Positions 8,942 through 17,374 of a stretch of DNA of 64,000 nucleotides are shown piece by piece (position 1 is the first letter of the stretch; each line of letters begins with the position of its first letter). A program made the translations under genes and the position numbers. Origin of the DNA: Maribacter halichondriae (GTDB lineage: Bacteria > Bacteroidota > Bacteroidia > Flavobacteriales > Flavobacteriaceae); assembly GCF_027474825.1 (NCBI RefSeq), contig NZ_CP107030.1, forward strand, positions 1,928,529 to 1,992,528, in the 5' to 3' direction. Below the pieces are notes generated by a model. The model was not told the DNA's origin and made no database searches. It was given only the letters and a program-made list of their open reading frames with translations.

Positions 8942-9316
8942 TTAGCCCTGAGGCGGTGTAGGGGTATAGAAAAACTCCTCTTTGACGATTTTCCCATCGG
9001 CTACCTGATAAAGGCATATTTCTTCCATGGCCTGTCGGCCTCCTTCTTTAAAAGTGGCATCCATTTTCATACGGCACGAAAAATAATTATCGGCGACCAA
9101 GGGGTCAGAGACCTCGTTGCCATGGAATTCGGCTACCATATTATTAAAGTATTCCGCTTTTTGCATGACGGCCTCGTAGCCTTCGGCTCTTTCCATTGGG
9201 GCACCTTTTGGCTCAATGCTAACGATGTTTTTTCCGTACAGTTCTTGCATGGCGTTGTCGAATTGTCCGGTTCTGCAATAGCCGACCAATTTGTCGGCAA
9301 CTTCTTGTGTAGTCAT
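8942..9316 (-). CDS. NTF2/SnoaL-like family protein
   Basis: A 124-residue protein with the cone-like NTF2 pattern: N-terminal helices (MTTQEVADKLVGYCRTGQFD), then YGKNIVSIEP and the strand-rich half ending with LYQVADGKIVKEEFFYTP, typical of the SnoaL-like domain. Such proteins are small ligand-binding or isomerase-like folds, and no catalytic assignment is possible here. It is convergent with the ABC ATPase across the hairpin at 8884. The C-terminus ends in a Pro-rich tail. Confidence 0.75.
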   Translation of the reverse strand: MTTQEVADKLVGYCRTGQFDNAMQELYGKNIVSIEPKGAPMERAEGYEAVMQKAEYFNNMVAEFHGNEVSDPLVADNYFSCRMKMDATFKEGGRQAMEEICLYQVADGKIVKEEFFYTPTPPQG

Positions 9317-9354
9317 AATCTTCTGTTTTTAATTGATGGATAAACTATGTTGAT

Positions 9355-10013
9355 TTATATAAAAGCATTGTTCAAATACGTGTTCAGCGGATTGATTTGT
9401 TCAAAATGGTCCAATATTTCTTGATTCAACGATTCCGAGTCGTAATAAGGAGCCAAGGGAAATTCCGCAAAAGCATAAAATTGTTTGTTGTAGATCGATC
9501 CGTTTTTTCGGCAACGGGCAAAAAACTTTTATCAATCCTTTTTGCCTTATCCCCTTTAAGTTTTCCGAAGTTGTGGGTAAAATCTTTTTCCGTGATTATC
9601 GACACTAATTTTTCTGGATTCTTGGCGATATGCTCCCGTACTTTTTTCAATTCAGGAGGGCGGATCATAAAAAGTCCGCCACAGACATGAATATTTTCGC
9701 CATCGATGCCCAAATAGTATCCCGGGTAAATGGATTTCTTCCCTTCTGCGGAAAATCCCGCCTTCATAATCGTGTTATAAGGTGATTTATCCTTTGCAAA
9801 GCGAATGTCCCGATTGATTCGAAAAACAGCTTTTTTGGGGTTGGGTAGAATTCTGTCGTCCCATTCCCGAAGCGGAGGAAGCAAATCTTCAAGTAATTGC
9901 ATAAAGGGTTCCTTAACATCTATTTCGTACCTTTTTTTGTTGGCTTGGAACCATTCTTTGTGGTTGTTTTTTGAGAGTTCTTTGAAGAATGAGGAATAGG
10001 CTTTCGTAATCAT
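9355..10013 (-). CDS. DUF2461 family protein, frameshifted
   Basis: The intact frame encodes 195 residues starting MITKAYSSFFKELSKNNHKE, with the DUF2461 hallmark FRINRDIRFAKDKSPY. After VAEKTD the frame is lost (near 9500, sequence GATCGATC). In a neighbouring frame the expected family C-terminus follows (IYNKQFYAFAEFPLAPYY, ending LNTYLNNAFI) to a TAA at 9355-9357. Restoring one base gives about 219 residues, the usual family length. Function of DUF2461 is not established. It is first, in transcription order last, of three small minus-strand genes (TfoX-like, DUF1801, DUF2461) that probably form a unit. Confidence 0.75.
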
Positions 10014-10029
10014 AACATTATTTTTAAAA

Positions 10030-10392
10030 CTATTCGCTATCCTGAAGACGAATCCATTCCTTGATTATGGACGCTAATGCTTCCTTTTTTTCTTCAATAT
10101 CTTCCAAATTCTTAAAACGAGCTACTCGCGCCTCTTTTCCATCGCCTTCCAGCAAGCTGTGAGTATCCTTTATCAATGCCCCCTTATGAAACATAAGACT
10201 TACGAATTTCTTGGCGTTCATAAAAAAGGAGGCAATGTTTCCCTTGTACATAAAAGTAGGACTCTTCCATTTAATGGCCTCCTCTATTTTGGGGTTTACT
10301 TGAAGGATAATTTCGCGAACACGCCGTATTTCTTTGTCCATCGGATGCTTTTTCTCTTTTAAGAAAGTGTCTACTTCTGCATTCTTGTTCAT
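10030..10392 (-). CDS. DUF1801 domain protein
   Basis: A 120-residue YdhG/YdeI-type DUF1801 protein. The typical core is seen as IKWKSPTFMYKGNIASFFMNAKKFVSLMFHKG (about 40-71, described here in pieces: IKWKSPTF, then FVSLMFHKG), an alpha/beta fold resembling frataxin-like domains. The role is unknown. It lies 16 bp upstream of the DUF2461 gene and 24 bp downstream of the TfoX-like gene on the same strand, which suggests cotranscription. Confidence 0.8.
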   Translation of the reverse strand: MNKNAEVDTFLKEKKHPMDKEIRRVREIILQVNPKIEEAIKWKSPTFMYKGNIASFFMNAKKFVSLMFHKGALIKDTHSLLEGDGKEARVARFKNLEDIEEKKEALASIIKEWIRLQDSE

Positions 10393-10416
10393 AATTGTAA
10401 ATCCGTTACATATGCT

Positions 10417-10740
10417 TTATTTTAAACCAGCTATGGATTTTTCAGCCCAATCCAAGAGCTTTTCCGAATCCGCTAAAATGTCTTCCGGAATAGAATAATA
10501 AGGCATTTTGCCATGTTTTTGCGACCCGTTTTGCTCGAATTCAGCTTTGTTATTTTCACTTGCCTTAAGAAAGGCCTGTCCCTTTGAATCAACCATTCCG
10601 AATATCTTGCCGTTATGAAAAACACCATGTCCACCGAACATTTTTTTGGTCGAAATACTTCCAATGCGCTCGAGTTTCTCTAGTAGTAATTCGACCATTA
10701 GAACCGAATCGTTTGTCATTTTGCTTCCTTTTTCGCCCAT
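10417..10740 (-). CDS. TfoX/Sxy N-terminal domain protein
   Basis: A 107-residue protein with the TfoX N-terminal domain: KKMFGGHGVFHNGKIFGMV is the family signature. Stand-alone N-terminal TfoX domains are common in Bacteroidota and are not shown to regulate competence. The start may be the ATG at 10740 or the ATG at 10719 (MTNDSVLMVELL); the second begins closer to the domain. It heads the three-gene minus-strand set with DUF1801 and DUF2461. Confidence 0.8.
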   Translation of the reverse strand: MGEKGSKMTNDSVLMVELLLEKLERIGSISTKKMFGGHGVFHNGKIFGMVDSKGQAFLKASENNKAEFEQNGSQKHGKMPYYSIPEDILADSEKLLDWAEKSIAGLK

Positions 10741-10876
10741 AGCTTCTTTCTAATTCAATTGGGATGATTTCTCAAAGCTACGAAAGGAACATTCAGATCA
10801 AAAAGGGCAAATCAGACACTTTTAGGGGTTGATTGTGCCAAAAAAGCGTTCTATTTTTATAGAAAATATAGTAAGG

Positions 10877-11890
10877 ATGAAACATGTAAGTATTTTGGTG
10901 CCAAAGAACAACGTAATTTTGAGCAATGTAGTGGGGCCTTTCAAAGTCTTCTCGGCTGCCAATGAGTTTTTGAAACAAACCGGTCAAAACCAGGTGAATT
11001 TCTTTGATATACATCTGGTGGGTTTGGAGAAGGATACCGTTCTCTATAATGGGGCCTTTAGCATACACTGCGATACGACTATTGATGAGGTTCAAAAAAC
11101 TGACCTTATTTTGATACCTGCGGTAAAACCTGATAGTTTACTTGAAAGTTTGGAAGAAAATACTGGATTCATACCGTGGATCAGAAGACAACGAAGCCAA
11201 AACAATGCAGAAATCGGTAGCATGTGTATGGGTGCCTTTACACTTGCTCAAACCGGTTTGGTCGACGGAAAACAATGTTCTACACATTGGGCGGGTATGG
11301 AACTATTTAGACAGTTGTACCCACAGGTCAATTTGATTTCGAACAAAATAGTTACTGACGAAGACGGAATCTATACCAGTGGTGGGGCCTACTCTTTTCT
11401 GAATCTCATATTACATTTAACGGAAAAGTACTGCGGGCGTGAGGTCGCTATTTACCTTTCAAAACTTTTCGAGATAGAGATTGATCGAGAGGACCAAAAT
11501 CAATTTGCAATTTTTAAGGGGCAAAAGAACCATGAAGACGATGCCATTAAAGAAGCACAGGTGTTTATTGAGGACAATGTTTCCAAGAAGATATCAGTAG
11601 AAAAACTGGCTCAAAAGTATGCGATAAGTAGAAGAAATTTTGTTCGGCGCTTTAAAAAGGCCACTCAGAATACCCCATTGGAATACATTCAACGCGTCAA
11701 GATCGAAGCGGCCAAAAAGAATTTGGAATCGACGCAGCAAAACATCAACGAAATTATGTACAAAGTTGGGTATGCCGATCAAAAGGCTTTTCGGCTACTT
11801 TTCAAAAAGTATGTCGGGCTTTCTCCTATTGCATATAAGAGTAAGTATAACAGAAGTATATCAACTATTGAGAAAACCACGGTCTGGTAG
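10877..11890 (+). CDS. GlxA-type AraC family transcriptional regulator
   Basis: A roughly 337-residue regulator with an N-terminal DJ-1/PfpI-like domain (KHVSILVPKNNVILSNVVGP onward; the nucleophile-elbow-like Cys lies in GSMCMGAFTLAQTG) and a C-terminal AraC double helix-turn-helix (VEKLAQKYAISRRNFVRRFK and VGYADQKAFRLLFKKYVGLSP). GlxA proteins sense small molecules and often control efflux or catabolic genes. The frame is open from 10829, but the ATG at 10877 fits the domain start. It is divergent from the TfoX-like gene. The target is not evident. Confidence 0.88.
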   Translation: MKHVSILVPKNNVILSNVVGPFKVFSAANEFLKQTGQNQVNFFDIHLVGLEKDTVLYNGAFSIHCDTTIDEVQKTDLILIPAVKPDSLLESLEENTGFIPWIRRQRSQNNAEIGSMCMGAFTLAQTGLVDGKQCSTHWAGMELFRQLYPQVNLISNKIVTDEDGIYTSGGAYSFLNLILHLTEKYCGREVAIYLSKLFEIEIDREDQNQFAIFKGQKNHEDDAIKEAQVFIEDNVSKKISVEKLAQKYAISRRNFVRRFKKATQNTPLEYIQRVKIEAAKKNLESTQQNINEIMYKVGYADQKAFRLLFKKYVGLSPIAYKSKYNRSISTIEKTTVW

Positions 11891-11940
11891 TTTGCAGTAC
11901 TTCTTGAGAAAATGTAGGTCCGACCAACTTTTTAAGAAAT

Positions 11941-11953
11941 AGACCGTGTGGTC
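11941..11953. promoter_or_regulatory. Operator-like palindrome downstream of glxA-type gene
   Basis: AGACCGTGTGGTC contains GACC-N4-GGTC, the same half-site geometry as the tetR operator candidate at 2043. A second, shorter inverted repeat GGTC-C-GACC is at 11917-11925. The site lies about 250 bp upstream of sprE. Confidence 0.3.
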
Positions 11954-12066
11954 GGGGGCTTACTTTTCTATAAAGAAATAACCACGACGTTCTTCGATTT
12001 TAAGCCTAAAATCATCCTTGAACTACCCAAAAACAAAGCATGTTCCCGATGAAATGTTGGGGCCAT

Positions 12067-12080
12067 AGACTGCTCGGTCT
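12067..12080. promoter_or_regulatory. Degenerate operator-like palindrome upstream of sprE
   Basis: AGACTGCTCGGTCT has arms AGAC/GTCT and differs by one position from the AGACC-N4-GGTCT pattern at 2043. It lies about 120 bp upstream of the sprE start. Function is inferred from similarity only. Confidence 0.25.
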
Positions 12081-12195
12081 GTAAATTAGGGAGACTTGTT
12101 GCGTTGTCTCATTGTTACTATTTTAGTTTTTCCCGACCAAATGCATAATATTCCCGTTGTTTTTTAGTTTAGATTACGTACGTATATATACAATT

Positions 12196-14748
12196 TTGCA
12201 ACTACGATTTAAACTTATCATATTCGCCGTTCTGGGGGGCATCGTTTTCAACGCTTGTTCTACAAAAAAAGACGCCTTTCTGAACCGTAATTGGCATGCC
12301 TTGAACACCAAGTACAATGTGCTGTATAATGGCAATCTTGCCTTTGACGAAGGCCGGGAAGAACTTAACGCAAACTATAAGGACGATTATTGGGAAATAC
12401 TTCCTATTGAACGATTGCAGGTAACCGAAGATTTAAAGCTCGACTCGGAAGACAATAATCCGAATTTTATCCGAGGCGAAGAAAAGGCGACCAAGGCCAT
12501 ACAAAAACACAGTATGGATATCAAGGATGAGGAGCGTAACCCACAGACCGATGAGGCTTTTTTGCTATTGGGCAAGGCACGCTATTTTGACCAACGATAT
12601 ATTCCTGCACTCGAGGCGTTTAACTATATTATCAAGAAATATACGTATAGCGATAAATTGAACGAGGCCCATATTTGGCGTGAAAAGGTCAACATCCGAT
12701 TGGAAAATGAAGATTTGGCCATCAAGAACCTAAAGCGTCTGATGAAATATGAAAACCTGAAAGATCAAGAATATGCCGATGCGCGTGCGATGATGGCACA
12801 GGCCTATATCAACGAACAGGTATTGGACACGGCGATCCAGCAACTGAAGGTCGCCTCGCATTACTCCAAAAAGAATCCTGAAAAAGGCCGATATTACTAT
12901 ATCATTGGGCAGCTCTACAATCAGCTTGGGCATAAAGACAGTGCCAACTATGCTTTTGACAAGGTGATTGATTTGAACAGAAAGTCGCCCCGGGTGTATA
13001 TGATTAATGCAGAAATCCAGAAACTTCGCAATACCGAAATAATCGACGAAAATCAGGAAGAACATTTGGAGTACCTGACCGATTTGGAAGAAAATCGCGA
13101 AAACCGTCCATTTTTGGATAAAATTTACCGTCAGGTGGCAGAGTTTCATTTAAACCGAAGCTCCGATAGCTTGGCACTGGTCTATTTCAATAAATCGCTT
13201 AGGGCCACTCAAAATGAACCAAAATTGAATGCGCTGAACTACGAGAACTTGGCCGAATACAATTTTGACGAAAACGAATACAAGACTGCGGGGGCCTATT
13301 ATGATAGTGTGCTGACCAATCTTCCGGAGAATACTAAAAAATTCAGGGCGACCAAGAAGAAATTGGACAACCTAGAAGATGTCATCAAATACGAAGACAT
13401 CGCGCAACACGCCGATAGCGTGATTACCCTCTACAATATGTCTCCCGACGAGCGGGTCGCCTATTTCGAGGAGTTTATTGCGGAAATAAAAAAGGCCGAT
13501 GAAGAAGCGGCCAAAAAAGCCGAAGAGAAGATTACGGCTAGTTTTGCCTCGTTTGCCGACTCAAAAGGAGGCAAGGAAAATAAAGGCAAATTCTATTTCT
13601 ACAACTTGCAGAGCCTAGGATACGGCAAAAACGATTTCACCAACAAATGGGGCAACCGTGAACTTGAAGACGATTGGCGTTGGAGCAATAAAAGTATCAT
13701 TGCCGCCTCGAACGAAGAGACGGCCATAGCTCAGGTTGATAGCTTGGATCGCGAACCGTCGTTGGACGAAAAGTATTCATTGGACTTTTATATAGATAGA
13801 ATTCCGACAGAAGTTTCGGTCATCGATAGCCTGCACACCGAACGCAACTTTGCCAATTATCAATTGGGATTGATTTATAAGGAAAAATTCAAGGAAAACC
13901 TTTTGGCGGCCGGAAAATTGGAAGATGTTCTAAAATCAGATCCTGAGGAGCGGTTGATACTTCCTTCCAAATACAACTTATATAAGATCTATGAAGAAGA
14001 GGGCAGTCCGCTGGCCATTTCGATGAAAGATGACATCATCAAAAATCATGGAGATTCTCGTTATGCGGAAATATTGTTAAACCCACAGGCCGTTTTGGCG
14101 GATAGTTCCGATAGTCCTGATGTGCGTTATGGTGAACTCTTCAAATTGTTCCGAGATCAGCAATTTCTTAGGGTAATTACCGAGGCCGAGGAAAATATAA
14201 ATAAATATACAGGTGACCCTATAGTACCAAAGTTTGAAATGTTGAAAGCGAATGCCATAGGTCGATTGAACGGTTACGAACCCTTCAAAGAGGCGTTGAA
14301 CTATGTGGCATTGACCTATCCGAATAATCCTGAAGGCAAAAAAGCCGAACAGATGATTGCCGAACAATTGCCCAAATTGGAGCCCAAGGAATTTTCAACG
14401 GAAGTAGGCGTAACCGGTACCGGAAATTGGAAGGTCGTTTTCCCTTTCAAACGTCAAGAGAACGAAAAGGCTTTGGAATTGAAAGAGAAATTGGAAAAAT
14501 CGATAAAAGATTTAAAATATAAGAACACAGTTTCAAAAGATATTTATACCTTGGAAGACCAATTTGTTGTCGTACACGGGTTTAAGTCAAAAGATTTTGC
14601 CCTCGGGTACGTAGAATTGCTCCAAAAAAACAAAGACTATAAGATAAAAAATGAAAATTTCGTAATATTATCATCCAACTATAAAACAATACAGGTGCAT
14701 AAAAACCTACAAGATTATAAGAATATGCTTTTAACCCCAAAACCTTAA
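12196..14748 (+). CDS. sprE: Gliding motility/T9SS lipoprotein SprE (PorW)
   Basis: A roughly 850-residue TPR lipoprotein needed for type IX secretion and gliding (PorW in Porphyromonas, SprE in Flavobacterium). A signal peptide (RFKLIIFAVLGGIVFNACS) ends in a lipobox with the acylated Cys in NACSTKK, and the first mature residues NRNWHALNTKYNVLYNG are typical of the family. TPR-like helical pairs fill much of the middle. The frame opens at TTG 12157, but the TTG at 12196 starts just before the basic n-region and is preferred; no ATG is available. A bactofilin gene starts 3 bp after the stop. Confidence 0.88.
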   Translation: MQLRFKLIIFAVLGGIVFNACSTKKDAFLNRNWHALNTKYNVLYNGNLAFDEGREELNANYKDDYWEILPIERLQVTEDLKLDSEDNNPNFIRGEEKATKAIQKHSMDIKDEERNPQTDEAFLLLGKARYFDQRYIPALEAFNYIIKKYTYSDKLNEAHIWREKVNIRLENEDLAIKNLKRLMKYENLKDQEYADARAMMAQAYINEQVLDTAIQQLKVASHYSKKNPEKGRYYYIIGQLYNQLGHKDSANYAFDKVIDLNRKSPRVYMINAEIQKLRNTEIIDENQEEHLEYLTDLEENRENRPFLDKIYRQVAEFHLNRSSDSLALVYFNKSLRATQNEPKLNALNYENLAEYNFDENEYKTAGAYYDSVLTNLPENTKKFRATKKKLDNLEDVIKYEDIAQHADSVITLYNMSPDERVAYFEEFIAEIKKADEEAAKKAEEKITASFASFADSKGGKENKGKFYFYNLQSLGYGKNDFTNKWGNRELEDDWRWSNKSIIAASNEETAIAQVDSLDREPSLDEKYSLDFYIDRIPTEVSVIDSLHTERNFANYQLGLIYKEKFKENLLAAGKLEDVLKSDPEERLILPSKYNLYKIYEEEGSPLAISMKDDIIKNHGDSRYAEILLNPQAVLADSSDSPDVRYGELFKLFRDQQFLRVITEAEENINKYTGDPIVPKFEMLKANAIGRLNGYEPFKEALNYVALTYPNNPEGKKAEQMIAEQLPKLEPKEFSTEVGVTGTGNWKVVFPFKRQENEKALELKEKLEKSIKDLKYKNTVSKDIYTLEDQFVVVHGFKSKDFALGYVELLQKNKDYKIKNENFVILSSNYKTIQVHKNLQDYKNMLLTPKP

Positions 14749-14751
14749 CGA

Positions 14752-15264
14752 ATGTTTTCAGACAGACAAAAACCTAGAACTATGAACGAAATCGGAGGAC
14801 AACCCAACAGAATCGAAAAGAACACGAAAATCAAAGGAGAGATCATCTCGGAAGCAGATTTTCGAATTGACGGAAAATTGGACGGCAACGTCAAGACGTC
14901 CGGTAAAGTGGTCATCGGAAAAGATGGCTATATCCACGGAAAAGTAGAATGTGTCAATGCCGACATTGAAGGAAGCTTCAATGGCGAGCTATTGGTCTCT
15001 GACCTACTCTCCTTAAAAGCATCGGCCGTAATCGAAGGTACCGTAGTAGTATCGAAATTGGCGGTTGAGCCAGGGGCGACCTTTAACGCTTCCTGTAATA
15101 TGAAAGGCAAAGGTGGTTCGATAAGTAGTAGTTCGAGCAGCAGTTCGGCTTCTAGCTCAAGTTCAAGTTCAAGCCCGAATACAGGATCTTCATCCGGATT
15201 CAAATCGGCCCTTTCTAGCAGTTCAAGTTCTAAACCGGGCAGTGAAGCAGCAAAAGCCTCGTAA
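14752..15264 (+). CDS. Bactofilin (polymer-forming cytoskeletal protein)
   Basis: A 170-residue bactofilin: a right-handed beta-helix core from about residue 22 to 125 (repeats such as KIKGEIISEADFRIDGKLDG and KVVIGKDGYIHGKVECVNAD), then a Ser-rich tail (about 40 residues, nearly all Ser with Gly/Ala/Lys). Bactofilins polymerise without nucleotide and scaffold envelope-modifying enzymes. Start is ATG 14752 or ATG 14782 (MNEIGGQPNR). It is 3 bp after sprE and its last 23 nt overlap the atpZ start, so the four genes sprE-bactofilin-atpZ-DUF6168 look like one operon. Confidence 0.88.
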   Translation: MFSDRQKPRTMNEIGGQPNRIEKNTKIKGEIISEADFRIDGKLDGNVKTSGKVVIGKDGYIHGKVECVNADIEGSFNGELLVSDLLSLKASAVIEGTVVVSKLAVEPGATFNASCNMKGKGGSISSSSSSSSASSSSSSSSPNTGSSSGFKSALSSSSSSKPGSEAAKAS

Positions 15265-15472
15265 ACCAAAAAGTAATTTCAAGAACTTTGCGGTACTTTC
15301 GGGTATTGCCTTCGAAATGGGCGCTATAATCTTTTTAGCGGCTAAAGGAGGTCTTTGGCTCGATGACCATAACCAAAATGACAAGAAGATATATACGGCG
15401 ATTGCCACACTATTAGGTGTGGCAATTTCATTATATGTAGTTTTGCAACAGTTAAAAAGGCTTAAGAATTGA
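15242..15472 (+). CDS. atpZ: AtpZ/AtpI family protein
   Basis: A 76-residue membrane protein with two transmembrane helices (about 15-37 and 50-70) and the motif GGLWLDD between them, typical of the AtpZ/AtpI family that assists F-ATP synthase assembly or Mg transport. It starts with GTG at 15242 inside the end of the bactofilin gene, after a basic N-terminus (KQQKPRKPKS). The stop overlaps the next gene by 4 nt. Confidence 0.85.
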   Translation: MKQQKPRKPKSNFKNFAVLSGIAFEMGAIIFLAAKGGLWLDDHNQNDKKIYTAIATLLGVAISLYVVLQQLKRLKN

Positions 15473-15876
15473 AACATAATAGAGGTGTGATTATAAGGTT
15501 TCTTTTATGGTTGATAGGTTCCTTGGTTTTGTTTTTCTTTATTCATACCAAACTACTATCTATTTATGATTATTTGCCCTATGATAATTTAATCGTTCGT
15601 TCGTATTGGATCAATGCCCTTCTTGCAGCGGTTATTTTCATTGTACTGTTTCTATTTCGATATCGGCTCAAGAATTATATCGGCTTTCTTTTCATTGCAG
15701 GTAGTTTTATAAAATTCACTTTGTTTTTTATCATCTTCTATCCGGTATACCGTGCCGATGGCGAAATGGATACATTGGAGTTCGCGGCTTTCTTTGTTCC
15801 ATATCTGATTAGCCTCCTCATAGAGACTATTTTTACCGCCAAAATGCTCAAAAAATTGGATGACAAAACCACTTGA
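15469..15876 (+). CDS. DUF6168 family membrane protein
   Basis: A 135-residue protein with about four transmembrane helices (near 10-28, 42-60, 66-86 and 105-125). It occupies the place of the AtpI-like gene that precedes atpB in flavobacterial genomes, and I recognise it as DUF6168. It probably aids F0 assembly, but this is inferred from position. It overlaps atpZ by 4 nt. Its stop codon lies in the loop of an intrinsic terminator, so it ends the upstream operon. Confidence 0.75.
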   Translation: MKHNRGVIIRFLLWLIGSLVLFFFIHTKLLSIYDYLPYDNLIVRSYWINALLAAVIFIVLFLFRYRLKNYIGFLFIAGSFIKFTLFFIIFYPVYRADGEMDTLEFAAFFVPYLISLLIETIFTAKMLKKLDDKTT

Positions 15877-15900
15877 AATAAAGAGTGGTTTTGCTTTTTT
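15864..15900 (+). terminator. Intrinsic terminator ending the sprE-DUF6168 operon
   Basis: Perfect 10-bp stem CAAAACCACT / AGTGGTTTTG (15864-15873 and 15884-15893), 10-nt loop containing the DUF6168 stop codon, then CTTTTTT. It separates the upstream operon from the atpB promoter. Confidence 0.8.
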
Positions 15901-15918
15901 CTTTTTGAAAGAATGCCG

Positions 15919-15926
15919 TACATTTG
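15919..15926 (+). promoter_or_regulatory. Promoter -7 box of the atpB-atpG operon
   Basis: TACATTTG followed by C is an exact TAnnTTTG match, 36 bp before the ATG at 15962 and just after the terminator at 15864. It excludes the upstream TTG at 15860 as a start. No well-spaced -33 TTG is obvious. Confidence 0.6.
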
Positions 15927-15961
15927 CACCGATTTTTAGAGACCGATATTTTTTGAGCTTT

Positions 15962-17053
15962 ATGCATATCAACTACTTTACCAAGTTTCTTTTTATTGGA
16001 TTACTCTTTTTTAGCGGCACGATTTTCGCCCAAGGCGTCGAACATCATATCGACGTTCCGGAAGGCGCCAACAATGCGGGAATGGAAGAGGAAATAGACG
16101 AAGATATCGAGCACCATATCCAAGACTCATATTCGTTTACCTTTTTTTCCGACTCTGAGACTGGTAAACATTATGGTTTTCCGCTTCCAGTTATACTTTG
16201 GGACGATGGATTGCATGTATTTTCTTCCTCGAAGTTCCATCACGGCGAGACTGTTGCCGAAAGCAATGGCAACCATTATAAGTTGTATCATAACAAGGTG
16301 TACAAGACCGATGCGGCGGGAACTATCAATTATGATGAAGAACATCATCCAACAAATGCCAAACCTTTGGATTTTTCGATTACCAAGAACGTAGTCATGA
16401 TGTTCGTAACCGGATTACTGATGTTCTTGCTTTTCGCTGGTTTGGCTAAGTCATTCAAAAAAGGCCCTATCGCAACAGGTGCGGGCAGATTCTTCGAGCC
16501 GATAGTCCTATACATTCGAGACGATATTGCCAAACCGAACATAGGCCCCAAGTATAAAAAGTTCATGCCCTATCTGCTGACCGTATTCTTTTTTATATGG
16601 TTTTTGAACCTTTTTGGGCTAACTCCATTAGGAGTCAATGTTACTGGTAATATTGCCGTAACCTTTGCTTTGGCAATTATAACATTCATCATCACTCAAT
16701 TTTCGGGGAACAAGAATTATTGGAAACATATTTTTTGGATGCCAGGGGTGCCTGTACCTATGAAGTTTATTTTGGCACCTATTGAATTATTGGGTGTTTT
16801 CATTAAGCCTTTCGCTCTGATGATTCGATTGTATGCGAACATTATGGCTGGGCACGTAGTATTGATGAGCATTATTGCTTTGGTATTTTTTGTTCAGAAT
16901 TGGATAGGGGGTGGCCTTTCGTTGGTCCTTGCCTTTTTCCTTTCGATAATCGAGTTGTTGGTGGCAGCGTTGCAAGCGTACATATTTACCTTGTTATCAG
17001 CATTGTATTTCGGATTTGCTGTTGAGGAGCATGACCATGAGGAGGCACATTAA
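15962..17053 (+). CDS. atpB: F0F1 ATP synthase subunit a
   Basis: Subunit a of the membrane F0 sector, carrying the proton half-channels. The 363-residue protein starts at ATG 15962 with a signal peptide (NYFTKFLFIGLLFFSGTIFAQ) and a His/Glu-rich periplasmic N-terminal extension (about 25-130), common in Bacteroidota. Five or six transmembrane helices follow. The essential Arg lies in PFALMIRLYANIMAGH, and the C-terminus (LLVAALQAYIFTLLSALYFG) is the conserved last helix. The tail EEHDHEEAH is acidic. Confidence 0.95.
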   Translation: MHINYFTKFLFIGLLFFSGTIFAQGVEHHIDVPEGANNAGMEEEIDEDIEHHIQDSYSFTFFSDSETGKHYGFPLPVILWDDGLHVFSSSKFHHGETVAESNGNHYKLYHNKVYKTDAAGTINYDEEHHPTNAKPLDFSITKNVVMMFVTGLLMFLLFAGLAKSFKKGPIATGAGRFFEPIVLYIRDDIAKPNIGPKYKKFMPYLLTVFFFIWFLNLFGLTPLGVNVTGNIAVTFALAIITFIITQFSGNKNYWKHIFWMPGVPVPMKFILAPIELLGVFIKPFALMIRLYANIMAGHVVLMSIIALVFFVQNWIGGGLSLVLAFFLSIIELLVAALQAYIFTLLSALYFGFAVEEHDHEEAH

Positions 17054-17112
17054 TCACGGTTGCAGAATGTAGCCGAAGTAAAATTGAATGTTTAATTCTT
17101 AATTATATATTT

Positions 17113-17304
17113 ATGGAGATTCCAGGTATTGTAGGTGGAGGTTTGATTGTTATCGGTGTAGGTATCGGTATTGGTAGAATCGGTGGTTCAGCGATGGACG
17201 CTATTGCCCGTCAGCCAGAGGCTACTGGTAAAATTCAAACAGCGATGTTGATTGCAGCGGCGCTTATTGAAGGTATTGGGTTTGCGGCATTGTTCGTAAG
17301 CTAG
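17113..17304 (+). CDS. atpE: F0F1 ATP synthase subunit c
   Basis: A 63-residue two-helix hairpin that forms the rotor ring. The first helix has the Gly repeat GVGIGIGRIGGSA, the cytoplasmic loop has ARQPE, and the ion-binding carboxylate is Glu in AALIEGIGFAALF. It follows atpB by 59 bp. A strong hairpin with a T run lies 10 bp after its stop, before atpF, a likely way to make more subunit c than the downstream subunits. Confidence 0.96.
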   Translation: MEIPGIVGGGLIVIGVGIGIGRIGGSAMDAIARQPEATGKIQTAMLIAAALIEGIGFAALFVS

Positions 17305-17314
17305 GAGTATCAAT

Positions 17315-17349
17315 AACGGCGGTAACGGTTGGTTACTGCCGTTGTTTTT
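17315..17349 (+). terminator. Attenuator-like hairpin between atpE and atpF
   Basis: A 12-bp stem, AACGGCGGTAAC (17315-17326) pairing with GTTACTGCCGTT (17332-17343) with one G-U pair and a 5-nt loop, followed by GTTTTTATT. It has the form of an intrinsic terminator inside the operon and could also shield the atpE 3' end from decay. Confidence 0.7.
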
Positions 17350-17374
17350 ATTGAAGTTTTAAACAAATTGAATT

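Noticed and set aside
14928..15269. Minus-strand 113-codon Leu/Glu-rich frame opposite the bactofilin
   Set aside because: Product of the antisense of the Ser-codon-rich tail; no start signals.
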